A stretch of 34,396 nucleotides of DNA. Source: Microbacteriaceae bacterium PS02333. GTDB lineage: Bacteria; Actinomycetota; Actinomycetes; Actinomycetales; Microbacteriaceae. The position numbers and the translations under genes are program-made. Below the pieces are notes generated by a model. The model saw only the letters and a list, made by a program, of their open reading frames with translations, made no database searches and was not told the DNA's origin. The stretch lies in assembly GCA_029959665.1 (NCBI GenBank), contig JASCOI010000023.1, positions 1 through 34,396 on the forward strand. The letters run 5' to 3'. Each line of letters begins with the position of its first letter. Within the stretch, counting starts at the first letter, position 1. This document shows, piece by piece, positions 1 to 7,634 of the stretch.

Positions 1-100
1 CCCCCAAACCCCACCTTTCCCCCCGGGACCCGGGGGTAAAAGGGGGTGTTGGGGGGATGGCGGGTGGCGGAGGGCGCGGCGGGGCGGGGTGACTCCCGCC
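1..100. other. Low-complexity contig edge, no gene
   Basis: This stretch is made of C and G homopolymer runs broken by short A/T runs, unlike the codon-structured DNA that follows. No reading frame with a start and a ribosome site is visible. It follows the stop codon of the DUF4190 gene, so a terminator could have been expected here, but no convincing stem is seen. The composition resembles a low-quality assembly end, like the other end of the window. Confidence 0.6.
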
Positions 101-898
101 TCAGCTGATGAACGCGCCGGACGAGCCGTAGTCGTAGTTGTCGTCGTAGTACCCGCCTCCGGAGTGCCCGATCGCGAAGACGACGACCACGATCCAGAGG
201 ATCCAGACGCCGGTCATCACCCAGCCGGCGATGATGCCGGTCAGTGCGAGGCCGCGGCCCTGCTCGCCGTTCTGCTTGATCTTGCCGAGCGCCACGTGTC
301 CGAGGATCGCACCGGCGGGGCCGAGCAGGATCGCGATGAAGAAGAAGGGGATCGCGCCGAGTCCGAACACGATCGACAGGATCGCGAGGATGTTCGTCTT
401 CGGGCGCTGCGCGTAGGGCTGGTACCCGGCGTTCGAGTACGCTCCGGCGGGAGCGTAGGGGTTCGCGTAGGGCGCGGAGCCGGGAGCGCCCTGCCCGGCG
501 TACGGCGCCGAACCGGGGGCGGACGCGGCATAGGGGTTCTGCGGTGCGCCGTACCGGGGCTGCTGCGAGGCGCCGTAGGGGTTCTGCTGCTGCGAGGCGC
601 CGTACTGCGGCTGCTGGGGCGCGGCGTACGGGTTCTGCTGCGGAGCGCCGTACTGCGGCTGCTGCGGAGCGTAGGGGTTCGGCTGCTGCGCCGGGTCCTG
701 CTGGGCGTAGGGGTTCCGCTGCTGTGCCGCCGGGTCCTGCTGGGCGTACGGGTTCGGCTGCTGGGTGTCCTGGCCGTACCCGTTCGGCTCCGCCGCCGAC
801 CCGGGGGCCGGTGCCGATGCGGTCGGGTCCTGCGACGCCGGCTGCTGCCCGTCCGGCTGCTGTTCGCCCGGCTTCGGCCACTGGTTCTGATCGGACAC
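101..898 (-). CDS. DUF4190 domain membrane protein with Pro/Gln/Tyr-rich N-terminal repeats
   Basis: The product is 265 residues. Residues 1 to about 160 are disordered and rich in Gln, Pro, Ala and Tyr, with about six imperfect repeats beginning NPYA and often containing QYGAPQQ. Residues from about 168 form a DUF4190 module: a hydrophobic helix, a short loop containing GHVALGKIKQ and GEQGRGLALTG, and a second helix, ending in a Gly/Tyr/Asp tail. This architecture is common in Actinobacteria and its function is unknown; the loop is likely cytoplasmic. The GTG start is chosen because GGGAGGGG lies just upstream. It follows tsaD on the same strand after a 67-base gap and may be cotranscribed or have its own promoter. 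The family call is firm, the role unknown. Confidence 0.85.
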   Translation of the reverse strand: MSDQNQWPKPGEQQPDGQQPASQDPTASAPAPGSAAEPNGYGQDTQQPNPYAQQDPAAQQRNPYAQQDPAQQPNPYAPQQPQYGAPQQNPYAAPQQPQYGASQQQNPYGASQQPRYGAPQNPYAASAPGSAPYAGQGAPGSAPYANPYAPAGAYSNAGYQPYAQRPKTNILAILSIVFGLGAIPFFFIAILLGPAGAILGHVALGKIKQNGEQGRGLALTGIIAGWVMTGVWILWIVVVVFAIGHSGGGYYDDNYDYGSSGAFIS

Positions 899-965
899 GT
901 TGCACCCCTCCCGACGACCCGTGCGGCCGTCGCTCCCGATCCTCCCACAAGCGCGGGGGCCGGGC

Positions 966-2015
966 TCAGACCTGGACGGTCGTCACCGGCAGCGTCGAGT
1001 CCGCGGCGATGTCGAGGTCGCTCGGCGCGTGCCCCTCGGCGACGAGTCGCGCCCCGATGGCCGCGATCATCGCCCCGTTGTCGGTGCAGAGGTCGAGCGG
1101 GGGGATGCGGAGCTCGATCCCGGCTGCAGCACAGCGCTCGATCGCGACCGCGCGGAGGCGCGCGTTCGCGACGACGCCGCCGCCGAGGAGCAGCCGGTGC
1201 ACCCCGGTGTCGCGGCAGGCGTTCAGCGCCTTGGTGACGAGCACGTCGACGACCGCCTCCCGGAACGAGGCGGCGACGTCGGCCACGGGGACCTCGCGCC
1301 CCTCGTCGCGGCAGCGCTCGACCCACCGCGCGACGGCGGTCTTCAACCCCGAGAACGAGAAGTCGTACCGGTGCGCGGCCATGTCCTTCGGCAGGGTCAG
1401 CCCCCGTGGGAACCGGATCGCCTTCGGGTCGCCGTCCGCCGCTGCCCGGTCGATCTGCGGCCCGCCCGGGTACGGCAGGCCGAGGAGCCGCGCGACCTTG
1501 TCGAACGCCTCTCCGGCGGCGTCGTCGATGGTCTCGCCGAGGAGCTCGACGTCACCGACGAGGTCCCGCACGAGCAGCAGCGACGTGTGCCCACCGGACA
1601 CCAGGAGCGCCACGGTCGGCAGCTCGATCGCGCTGCCGTCGGCGCGCAGGACGTCCGCCCCGACGTGCCCGACCAGGTGGTTCACGCCGTAGAGCGGCTT
1701 GCCGGTGGCCACGGCGAGCGCCTTCGCCGCACCGACCCCGACCATGAGCGCGCCGGCGAGCCCCGGCCCCGCGGTGACCGCGACGGCGTCGAGCTCGTCG
1801 AGCGTGACACCCGCCTGCGACAGCGCCTGCTCCAGCGTCGGGGTCATCGCCTCGAGGTGCGCACGAGCGGCGACCTCGGGCACGACGCCGCCGTAGCGTG
1901 CGTGCTCCTCCATGCTCGACGCGATGACGTTCGCGAGCAGGGTGTTCCCCCGGACGATGCCGACCCCGGTCTCGTCGCAGCTCGTCTCGATGCCGAGCAC
2001 CAGCGGTTCACGCAT
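966..2015 (-). CDS. tsaD: tRNA N6-adenosine threonylcarbamoyltransferase TsaD
   Basis: TsaD transfers the threonylcarbamoyl group from threonylcarbamoyl-AMP to A37 of ANN-decoding tRNAs, acting in the cytoplasm with TsaB and TsaE. The product is 349 residues, a normal length. It begins with the family signature [10 protein letters not shown], has the metal-binding HLVGH (His113 and His117), the ASKHA motif [17 protein letters not shown], and a C-terminal CTDNGAMIA containing the third metal ligand. An upstream in-frame ATG would add 21 Arg-rich residues encoded inside rimI. The start chosen has AGGAG at good spacing and overlaps the end of rimI by 8 bases. It is the last gene of tsaB-rimI-tsaD. 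Confidence is very high. Confidence 0.97.
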   Translation of the reverse strand: MREPLVLGIETSCDETGVGIVRGNTLLANVIASSMEEHARYGGVVPEVAARAHLEAMTPTLEQALSQAGVTLDELDAVAVTAGPGLAGALMVGVGAAKALAVATGKPLYGVNHLVGHVGADVLRADGSAIELPTVALLVSGGHTSLLLVRDLVGDVELLGETIDDAAGEAFDKVARLLGLPYPGGPQIDRAAADGDPKAIRFPRGLTLPKDMAAHRYDFSFSGLKTAVARWVERCRDEGREVPVADVAASFREAVVDVLVTKALNACRDTGVHRLLLGGGVVANARLRAVAIERCAAAGIELRIPPLDLCTDNGAMIAAIGARLVAEGHAPSDLDIAADSTLPVTTVQV

Positions 2016-2538
2016 CGAGCGTCTCCTGTCCGATCGGGCCGGGCCCCTGCCTCGTGGTCGCGGGCGCGAGCGCCGCACGCATCACCCACGCGTCGACGCC
2101 GTCCGGCTGGTAGTACCGCGGCCGGGTCGCGATGTGCTCGAACCCGAACGCGGTGTACATCGCCTGCGCGACGGGGTTGTCGGCACGGACCTCGAGGAAG
2201 ACCTCCTCCACCGCCCGACGGCGTGCCTCGTCGAGGAGCTCGGTGAACAGTGCCCGGCCGATGCCCTTGCCCCGGTGCTCGGCCGAGACGGCGATGGTCT
2301 GCACGTCGGCGACGGGGTTGCCGGCGAGCGACGACAGGCCCGCGTACCCGACGACCGTCGGAGCGCCCTCGTCGGTGGTCTCCACGACGACGTAGTACCC
2401 GTGCGGCGAGTACAGCTCGCCGGACATCTGCGACGCCGACCACGCGTCCGTCGGGAACGAGGCGTGCTCGAGCCACATCACGTCGTCGAGGTCCTGCGGG
2501 TGGGCGCGCCGCAGGCGCAGCCCGTCGGGCAGGGTCAC
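2008..2538 (-). CDS. rimI: Ribosomal protein S18 alanine N-acetyltransferase RimI
   Basis: This is a GNAT acetyltransferase of 176 residues. The acetyl-CoA-binding motif is HRGKGIG at residues 88-94, followed by the EVR and [13 protein letters not shown] motifs typical of RimI. The classical substrate is the N-terminal alanine of ribosomal protein S18, though actinobacterial RimI proteins are often broader N-alpha acetyltransferases. The GTG start overlaps the tsaB stop codon in a GTGA junction, which indicates translational coupling. Its location between tsaB and tsaD is the conserved actinobacterial arrangement and supports the assignment over a generic GNAT enzyme. Confidence 0.93.
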   Translation of the reverse strand: MTLPDGLRLRRAHPQDLDDVMWLEHASFPTDAWSASQMSGELYSPHGYYVVVETTDEGAPTVVGYAGLSSLAGNPVADVQTIAVSAEHRGKGIGRALFTELLDEARRRAVEEVFLEVRADNPVAQAMYTAFGFEHIATRPRYYQPDGVDAWVMRAALAPATTRQGPGPIGQETLDA

Positions 2539-3143
2539 TGCTTCACCCGCTTCGGTGCACCCGGCATGGTGACGTCGGGGTCACGGAGGTAGAGGGGCGC
2601 GTCCTCGGCGAAGGAACCACCGGAGGCGAGCCGGTCCGCGGCGAGCGAGCCGAGCCTCCCGGCCGGGATGGTGACGGCGGTGACGCGCCGGAACCGACTG
2701 GAGGCTCCCAGCACGTCGTCCAGGTCCGCCGGCTTGGCGAGTCCGGGACCCGCGATCCGCGTGCCGGTCTGGTCGTGGACGCTCCAGTAGACCTCGCGCC
2801 GGCGCGCGTCCGTCAGGACGACCAGCGGGCCGTCGTGCTCGGCGGCCACGGCGTCGTGACTGACGAGCGGCAGGAACGGGACGCCGCGTGCCGCGGCGAA
2901 CGTCCGTGCGGCCGCGATGCCGACACGGAGTCCGGTGAAGGGACCGGGACCCATCCCCGCGACGACGCCCGTCACGTCGGCGACGGTGATCCCCGCGTCG
3001 TCGAGCACCCCCTGCAAGAACGGGCCGATGACCTCGGCGTGCCGGCGGGTGTCCTCGGTCGAGCGCTCGGCGAGCACCTGCCGCGTGTCCGGATCGACGA
3101 CGGCGACGCTCGTTCCGGCGGACGTGTCGATGGCGAGCAGCAC
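2535..3143 (-). CDS. tsaB: tRNA t6A synthesis protein TsaB
   Basis: TsaB is the inactive TsaD paralogue that scaffolds the t6A-forming complex. The product is 202 residues. The N-terminus LLAIDTSAGTSVAVVD and the block GMGPGPFTGLRVGIAAARTFA are characteristic; the C-terminal half is short and lacks the TsaD metal histidines, as expected. The frame is open far upstream, antisense to GH16 and across the SGNH gene, but that is a composition shadow. The GTG start is chosen because homology begins there and a TACGAT box lies 6 bases upstream, which implies a leaderless mRNA; no Shine-Dalgarno sequence is seen. It is the first gene of tsaB-rimI-tsaD and is separated from tsaE by two hydrolase genes. 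Confidence 0.93.
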   Translation of the reverse strand: MLLAIDTSAGTSVAVVDPDTRQVLAERSTEDTRRHAEVIGPFLQGVLDDAGITVADVTGVVAGMGPGPFTGLRVGIAAARTFAAARGVPFLPLVSHDAVAAEHDGPLVVLTDARRREVYWSVHDQTGTRIAGPGLAKPADLDDVLGASSRFRRVTAVTIPAGRLGSLAADRLASGGSFAEDAPLYLRDPDVTMPGAPKRVKQ

Positions 3144-3155
3144 CCGTCCATCGTA
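3141..3155 (-). promoter_or_regulatory. -10 box and leaderless start of tsaB
   Basis: On the minus strand TACGAT (3150-3155) is followed by 6 bases and then the GTG start (3141-3143), placing transcription initiation at the start codon. No Shine-Dalgarno and no clear -35 box are present. Leaderless expression is inferred. Confidence 0.6.
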
Positions 3156-3308
3156 GGCGTCGACCGGGCGTCTCACCCTCCCTCTGGGGGCATGCCGCTG
3201 CTGTCGGCGGGCTCCCGGCAGTCGACAGGAGTGGATGCGGATCGTTCGGGTCGGTCCGCGCCGTGCGGGCCGTTCGGGTCGGCCCGCACCCTCAGGGAGT
3301 GGAAGCGC
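3144..3308. other. Divergent intergenic region tsaB / GH16 with repeats
   Basis: This 165-base gap holds the tsaB -10 box on the minus strand and, nearer the GH16 gene, an inverted repeat CTGTCG (3201-3206) / CGACAG (3223-3228). It also holds two direct copies of CGTTCGGGTCGG (3243-3254 and 3271-3282), 28 bases apart start to start. An AGGGAG ribosome site for GH16 is at 3294-3299. No good plus-strand -10 box was found. The repeats are candidate operators for the glucanase gene, which is inference only. Confidence 0.45.
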
Positions 3309-4049
3309 ATGCAGAACCGCACCACACGGGCCGCCCTCGCGGCCGTCGTCCTCACCGCGGCGCTGGTCGCCGTGCCGATCGGCAGCGGGTCCGTCGCCCA
3401 GGCCGGCACCACCTCCGGGAAGTTCGTGCAGACGTTCCGCGAGGACTTCTCCACGAAGGCGTCGAAGGGCAAGTTCGCCTCGGTCTACGCGAAGTCCTGG
3501 CAGCCGTACCCGGACGGGATGGGCGACGGCATGTACTGGTCCGGCACGCAGATCAGCGCGCACGGCGGGATCATGGACGTGTCGCTCGACGGCAAGCGCG
3601 GCGCGGCCGGCACCTTCGGGACGCCGAGCGGTGCGTGGAACCACGTCGGTGGGAAGTTCACCGTCCGTGCCAGGGCCACCGGCGCCGACGGCAACGGCGC
3701 GGCCTTCATCCTGTGGCCGACCTCGAACGTGTGGTCGGAGGGCGAGATCGACTTCCCCGAGGGCGACTACGAGACGTCGCCGACGTTCTTCCACCACTCG
3801 ATGACGCCGGGGAACGAGGTCTCGGCCGTCACGGTGCCCACGAAGCTGTCGTGGCGGGACTGGCACACCTACTCGGTCGAGTGGATCCCCGGGAAGTCCG
3901 TGACCTACTCGGTCGACGGGCGCGTGCTGCGGACCGTCACGAAGGACGTCCCGACGACACCGCACCGGTACATGTTCCAGACCGGCAACTGGGGGGAGTC
4001 CGGCCACCTCAACATCGACTGGGTGTCGACCGCCGTCTACAAGCCCTGA
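3309..4049 (+). CDS. Secreted glycoside hydrolase family 16 beta-glucanase
   Basis: The product is 246 residues: a signal peptide (about 1-32, ending around AQAG) and then a GH16 beta-jelly-roll domain. The retaining catalytic motif ExDxxE is intact as EIDFPE at residues 146-151 (nucleophile Glu146, acid/base Glu151). Flanking aromatics (LWPTSNVWSEG) and a C-terminal LNIDWVSTAVY strand are typical. GH16 enzymes cut beta-1,3 or beta-1,3-1,4 glucans outside the cell; the exact substrate cannot be told. Start: ATG with AGGGAG 9 bases upstream, removing a long non-homologous extension. It is convergent with the SGNH hydrolase, and the two 3' ends overlap by 13 bases. Confidence 0.9.
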   Translation: MQNRTTRAALAAVVLTAALVAVPIGSGSVAQAGTTSGKFVQTFREDFSTKASKGKFASVYAKSWQPYPDGMGDGMYWSGTQISAHGGIMDVSLDGKRGAAGTFGTPSGAWNHVGGKFTVRARATGADGNGAAFILWPTSNVWSEGEIDFPEGDYETSPTFFHHSMTPGNEVSAVTVPTKLSWRDWHTYSVEWIPGKSVTYSVDGRVLRTVTKDVPTTPHRYMFQTGNWGESGHLNIDWVSTAVYKP

Positions 4050-4741
4050 CGGGGCGCGAGCTGCACGCCGGCCTTCCGCAGGTCCTTCCCGATCGCCGCG
4101 GCCAGGACACGCTGCCCGGCGACGGTCGGGTGTTCGCTGTCCGACTGCAGCAGACCGTGCCCGCCGGCGATCGGCTGCCCGATGTCGACGTACTTGCCGT
4201 GCACGGCGGTCACCGCGGCCTCGAGCGCGTCGGAGCTCACCGCGACCTCGTCCGGGATGCTCCCCGGCTGGTCCCACAGGGTGCTCAGCCCGACGATCTC
4301 GGCGTGCGGGAGGGCCGAGCGGATGTCCTCGATCGTCTCGGACGTCGCCCGCTGGATGTCCGCGGCGCTCTCGCCCATGTCGTTGTCCGACGACTGCACG
4401 ATGACGACCGTCGGCTTCGCGGCGACCGCCTTGGACACGAGTCCGTCGTAGTGGGTGTTGCAGTCGTCGCCGTCGTTGATGAAGCCGGCACCGCTGCACG
4501 CGACGTTCGTGACCGCGAAGTGCTCTTTGTCGGCGAGGAGCGTCGGCCACGCCCGGTCCTCGCTGTCGAGACCGTACCCGGCCATGATCGAGTCGCCGAT
4601 GGTGGCGACGTGCTGCATGGACGCCGTCGGTGAGGAGGTCCCGGAACTCGACGCCACCGAACGGATCGAGTTCGCGGCCCCGAGCGCGACGACGGCGACC
4701 GCGACCCCGGCGGCGACGAAGAGGACCCGGCGCATCTGCAT
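4037..4741 (-). CDS. Exported SGNH/GDSL-family hydrolase
   Basis: The product is 234 residues. An N-terminal hydrophobic segment (about 5-24) suggests export or membrane anchoring. The SGNH blocks are present: IGDS with Ser51, ACSGAG around 81-86, SSDND with Asn120, and DSEHP with Asp201 and His204 as the remaining triad members. The family contains esterases, lipases and carbohydrate acetyl-esterases; the substrate is unknown. The pairing with a secreted glucanase hints at polysaccharide deacetylation, which is inference. The ATG chosen sits 6 bases after a TACCGT -10 box, so the mRNA is probably leaderless. Longer frame extensions run into tsaE and are shadows. Confidence 0.85.
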   Translation of the reverse strand: MQMRRVLFVAAGVAVAVVALGAANSIRSVASSSGTSSPTASMQHVATIGDSIMAGYGLDSEDRAWPTLLADKEHFAVTNVACSGAGFINDGDDCNTHYDGLVSKAVAAKPTVVIVQSSDNDMGESAADIQRATSETIEDIRSALPHAEIVGLSTLWDQPGSIPDEVAVSSDALEAAVTAVHGKYVDIGQPIAGGHGLLQSDSEHPTVAGQRVLAAAIGKDLRKAGVQLAPRQGL

Positions 4742-4753
4742 GCATCCACGGTA
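4739..4753 (-). promoter_or_regulatory. -10 box and leaderless start of the SGNH hydrolase
   Basis: Minus-strand TACCGT (4748-4753) is followed by 6 bases and the ATG (4739-4741). No Shine-Dalgarno or clear -35 is seen. Leaderless expression is inferred from spacing. Confidence 0.55.
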
Positions 4754-4817
4754 GCCACCGTTACCGGATCGTGACCGCTCGGAGCCACAACACGCAGGAC
4801 CTTCATCAGGTCGCCGG

Positions 4818-5312
4818 TCAGAGCGTGACGCCCTCCCAGCGCGGGCCCGACGCCGTGACGACGACCCGGCGGGGCTCGTCGGGGACGTCGTCGGGGTCGA
4901 CGTCCGCATCGAGCGTCTCCGCACCGGTGGCGCGGACGATCTCGACGTCGAGCACGCTGTCGCTGATGCCGTCGACGAACCCACGTCCCCATTCGACGAC
5001 GACGATCGCGCCGTCCCAGTCGAGGTCGAGGTCGTCGAGCTCCAGGGGGTCCGAGAGCCGGTAGGCATCGACGTGCACGAGGTCGGGGCCCGCCGTGGTG
5101 GGGTGCGTCCGCGCGAGGACGAAGGTCGGGCTCGACACCTGACCCCGCGCACCGAGCGCCGCACCGAGGCCGCGCGTGAGGGTCGTCTTGCCGGCGCCGA
5201 GCGGTCCGGTCAGCACGACGAGGTCACCGGCGCGCAGGAGCGCGGCGAGCCGGGCGCCGAGTGCGCCCATGTCGTCGGTCCCCGCGACGGTGGTGTCGAG
5301 CAGGACGGTCAC
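4818..5312 (-). CDS. tsaE: tRNA t6A synthesis ATPase TsaE
   Basis: TsaE is a small P-loop ATPase that drives turnover of the TsaB-TsaD complex in t6A synthesis. The product is 164 residues with Walker A GPLGAGKTT at 36-44, the family block SSPTFVLARTH, and HVDAYRL followed by VVVEWGRG, the usual Walker B-like segment. The GTG start overlaps the alr1 stop codon in a GTGA junction, so translation is probably coupled. It is the last gene of the glmS-acpS-alr2-alr1-tsaE transcript. In many relatives tsaB follows directly; here the SGNH and GH16 genes lie in between. Confidence 0.95.
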   Translation of the reverse strand: MTVLLDTTVAGTDDMGALGARLAALLRAGDLVVLTGPLGAGKTTLTRGLGAALGARGQVSSPTFVLARTHPTTAGPDLVHVDAYRLSDPLELDDLDLDWDGAIVVVEWGRGFVDGISDSVLDVEIVRATGAETLDADVDPDDVPDEPRRVVVTASGPRWEGVTL

Positions 5313-6472
5313 GCCGGCTCGCCCCGCAGGTACTCGCCCACGCGCCCCTCGACGGAGTGCCCGGAGTAGACGCGCGGCACGCGGGAGCCGATGCGGCAGA
5401 CGATCTCCTCGCCGATGGTGCCGAGCGCCTCACCCCACTCGAGCACGGTCGACTCGTCGCGCTCGCCCGTGCCGAAGAGCACCACGGTGTCCCCCGTCCG
5501 GACGTCGTCGTCCCCGACGTCGACGAGGAACTGGTCCATCGCGACCCGACCGGCGATCGGGTACCGCTTGCCGGCGATCGTCACCTCGAGCCGTCCCTGC
5601 GCCAGCCGCGGGACACCGTCCGCGTAGCCGACCGGCACGAGCGCGAGGGTGGTCTCCGCCGTCGTGCGGTACGTGTAGTCGTAGGACACACCGGTGCCGA
5701 CCGGCACGCGCTTCGTCTTGGCCACCGAGGCAGTGAGCGTCATCACGGGCTCGAGCCCGAGGTCCGACGCCGAGACGCCGTCCGCCCCGGGGATGCCGAA
5801 CAGGTTCGCCCCCATCCGGACCATGTCCTTGCGGAACTCCTTGCGCTCGAGTCCGGCGAGTGATGCCGCGACGTGCTCGATCGGGATGTCGAGCCCGAGG
5901 TCCTCGGCGCGTTCGACCGCGTCCTCGAAGCGCCCGACGGCGGCACTGTCGTCGTCCTCCGACGACTCGGCCAGGTGCGTGTACGCGGCGACGACCTCGA
6001 TGCGCCCGGCGCGCTGGGCGTCCCGTGCGGCCTCGACCAGGGCTGGCCAGTCGTCGACGGACGAACCGTCGCGGTGCAGCCCCGTGTCGAGTCCGAGGTG
6101 CACGCGGGCCGGACGCTGGTCGACGGCGTCCACGACGCGCTGCAGCTCGGGGACGTTCGAGACGCCGAGGTCCACGGCGGAGTCGATCGCGTCCCGGAAG
6201 TCGAGCGCCGGGTCGTGCTGCCAGGTGAAGAGGTGGACGTCCTCGCCGACGCCGATCGACCGGAGCCGGAGCGCGGCCGGGACGGTGAGGACACCGATCC
6301 AGCGGATGCCGGCGTCGACGGCGGCGAGCGCGATCGGTTCGAGGCCGTGCCCGTACGCGTCGGCCTTCATGATCGCCATGACCTCGACGGGGTCCATCCA
6401 CTCGCGGACCAGGTCGAGGTTGGCGCGGTAGGCGTCGAGGTCGATCTCCGCCTGGCGCAGGGGTGCGCTCAC
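5309..6472 (-). CDS. alr: Alanine racemase (copy 1)
   Basis: This is a PLP-dependent fold-type III alanine racemase interconverting L- and D-alanine for peptidoglycan. The product is 387 residues. The PLP lysine is in MKADAYGHG (Lys36). The partner-subunit catalytic tyrosine is in GVSYDYTY (Tyr264), the GYADG motif is at 282-286, and AMDQ (Met312, Asp313) matches the canonical substrate-contacting pair. The C-terminal CRIGSRVPRVY is canonical, but the usual INYE phosphate-contact segment reads GTIGEE (351-356), so the expected tyrosine is missing. The usual Lys before VDTG is Gly (LGLDTG). The GTG start overlaps alr2 by GTGA. It lies immediately downstream of a second, divergent racemase. Confidence 0.92.
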   Translation of the reverse strand: MSAPLRQAEIDLDAYRANLDLVREWMDPVEVMAIMKADAYGHGLEPIALAAVDAGIRWIGVLTVPAALRLRSIGVGEDVHLFTWQHDPALDFRDAIDSAVDLGVSNVPELQRVVDAVDQRPARVHLGLDTGLHRDGSSVDDWPALVEAARDAQRAGRIEVVAAYTHLAESSEDDDSAAVGRFEDAVERAEDLGLDIPIEHVAASLAGLERKEFRKDMVRMGANLFGIPGADGVSASDLGLEPVMTLTASVAKTKRVPVGTGVSYDYTYRTTAETTLALVPVGYADGVPRLAQGRLEVTIAGKRYPIAGRVAMDQFLVDVGDDDVRTGDTVVLFGTGERDESTVLEWGEALGTIGEEIVCRIGSRVPRVYSGHSVEGRVGEYLRGEPA

Positions 6473-7572
6473 GTCGTCCTCCGTTCGATGCTCCGGCCGA
6501 GCCGGGCGACCACCTCGTAGTTGATGGTGCCGACGGCCGCCGCCCAGTCCTCCACAGCGGGGTCGCCGTTCGCCGGGTCGCCCCAGAGCACGACCTCGTC
6601 CCCCACGGCGACGTCGGCGTCCCCGATGTCGATGTGCATGGCGTTCATCGCGACGCGGCCGACCACGGGGAACGTCCGGTCGCCGATGCGGACCACGACG
6701 TGGTTGCCGAAGGCGCGGTCGATGCCGTCCGCGTAGCCGAGGCCGATCACCGCGAGACGGGTGTCCGACTCCGCACGCCAGGTGTAGCCGTAGCTGACGC
6801 CGTCGCCCGCCGGCACGACGACCGTGCGCAGCACCGACGCGGTCAGGCGCATCGCGGGTCGGAGCCCCAGGTCGGCGGAGGTGCGGTCGGCGAACGGGCT
6901 CAGGCCGTAGAGCGCGATCCCCACGCGGGCGAGGTCACGTCGGGTCTCGGGGACGGCGAGGCTCGCGGCGCTGGCTGCCAGGTGGACCATCGGTGGCACG
7001 ATGCCGACCGCGCCGAGGCCGTCGAGTGCGCGCTGGAGGGCGGCGTCCTGGTCGAGGTCGTCGGTGCGGGAGGCGTTCGACAGGTGGGACATCAGCCCCT
7101 CGACCCGGGTCCTCGCGCCGTTCCGTGCGAGTCGACCAGCGGTCTCGAAGAGCTCGGGCCACTCGGACTCGACGGCGCCGTTCCGGCTGAGCCCCGTGTC
7201 GACGCAGATGTGTACAGCGGGCACCTCGGAGTCGGCAGCCGCGGCGAGCTGGGACACGCTCGACACCGCGGGGGTGATGCCGTACTGGGCGGCGCGGCGG
7301 AAGTCCTCGTCCGGCGCGTGCAACCAGGCGAGGATCCGGACGCCCTCGTCGATGCCGGCCTGCCGGAGCGCGATGCCCTCGTCGATGTCGGCGACGCCGA
7401 GCCACTCCGCGCCGGCGTCCACGAACGCCCGGGCGGCGTCAGCCGCGCCGTGCCCGTAGGCGTTCGCCTTGACGACCGCGATGACGCCGGACGGTGCCAC
7501 CTGTTCGGCGACCGTCGCGTAGTTGGCGATGAGGGCCTCCCGGTCGACCGTGATCCCGGTGAACGCACTCAT
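6469..7572 (-). CDS. Alanine racemase-like protein (copy 2)
   Basis: The product is a 367-residue fold-type III PLP racemase. Conserved: Lys35 in KANAYGHG, DTGLSRNG, MSHL, GVSYGYTW with Tyr261, GYADG, and GTINYEV with Tyr352. Altered: the canonical MDQ becomes MNA (Met309, Asn310), and the C-terminus ends soon after RLGRSIER without the usual RVPR segment. The Lys before VDTG is Cys. The ATG (SAFTGITVDRE) is chosen by homology; upstream codons read into acpS in another frame. The stop overlaps alr1 by 4 bases and the start overlaps a micro-ORF stop as ATGA. It may be a true alanine racemase, a paralogue with altered specificity, or a partner of copy 1. Confidence 0.88.
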   Translation of the reverse strand: MSAFTGITVDREALIANYATVAEQVAPSGVIAVVKANAYGHGAADAARAFVDAGAEWLGVADIDEGIALRQAGIDEGVRILAWLHAPDEDFRRAAQYGITPAVSSVSQLAAAADSEVPAVHICVDTGLSRNGAVESEWPELFETAGRLARNGARTRVEGLMSHLSNASRTDDLDQDAALQRALDGLGAVGIVPPMVHLAASAASLAVPETRRDLARVGIALYGLSPFADRTSADLGLRPAMRLTASVLRTVVVPAGDGVSYGYTWRAESDTRLAVIGLGYADGIDRAFGNHVVVRIGDRTFPVVGRVAMNAMHIDIGDADVAVGDEVVLWGDPANGDPAVEDWAAAVGTINYEVVARLGRSIERRTT

Positions 7573-7633
7573 CGCAGGCACCCCGCGATCAGGGGCTGCG
7601 CCATCAACGGGCGGTCGACGGTGAACGCACTCA
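7557..7633. repeat. 15-bp direct repeat at the alr2 start
   Basis: CGGTGAACGCACTCA occurs at 7557-7571 and again at 7619-7633, 62 bases apart. One copy is the first codons of alr2 read in reverse; the other overlaps the acpS stop codon. A nearby CGGTCGAC block is also present in both copies, so the similarity extends beyond the 15 bases with one small gap. Confidence 0.85.
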
Positions 7634-7634
7634 A
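7569..7634 (-). CDS. Candidate 21-residue micro-ORF linking acpS and alr2
   Basis: A 22-codon frame starts with TTG inside the acpS stop (TTGA junction) and ends with TGA inside the alr2 start (ATGA junction). It has AGGGGA about 6 bases before the TTG. Its predicted start MSAFTVDR resembles the alr2 N-terminus MSAFTGITVDR, and 15 identical bases (7557-7571 and 7619-7633) underlie this. It looks like a short duplication of the alr2 start. It may be translated to couple acpS with alr2, or may be a silent remnant. The TTG start has a precedent here in adk, which also starts in a TTGA junction. The reading frame is seen; translation is inferred. Confidence 0.4.
   Translation of the reverse strand: MSAFTVDRPLMAQPLIAGCLR

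Noticed and set aside
467-777. Possible CRISPR-like or satellite repeat in the DUF4190 gene
   Set aside because: The repeats are coding, in frame, of unequal length and encode NPYA units; there are no spacers.
2535-4745. A 736-codon minus-strand frame fusing a long N-terminal part to TsaB
   Set aside because: Only the last 202 codons match TsaB; the rest lies antisense to GH16 and out of frame in SGNH. The GTG at 3143 with its -10 box explains the true start.
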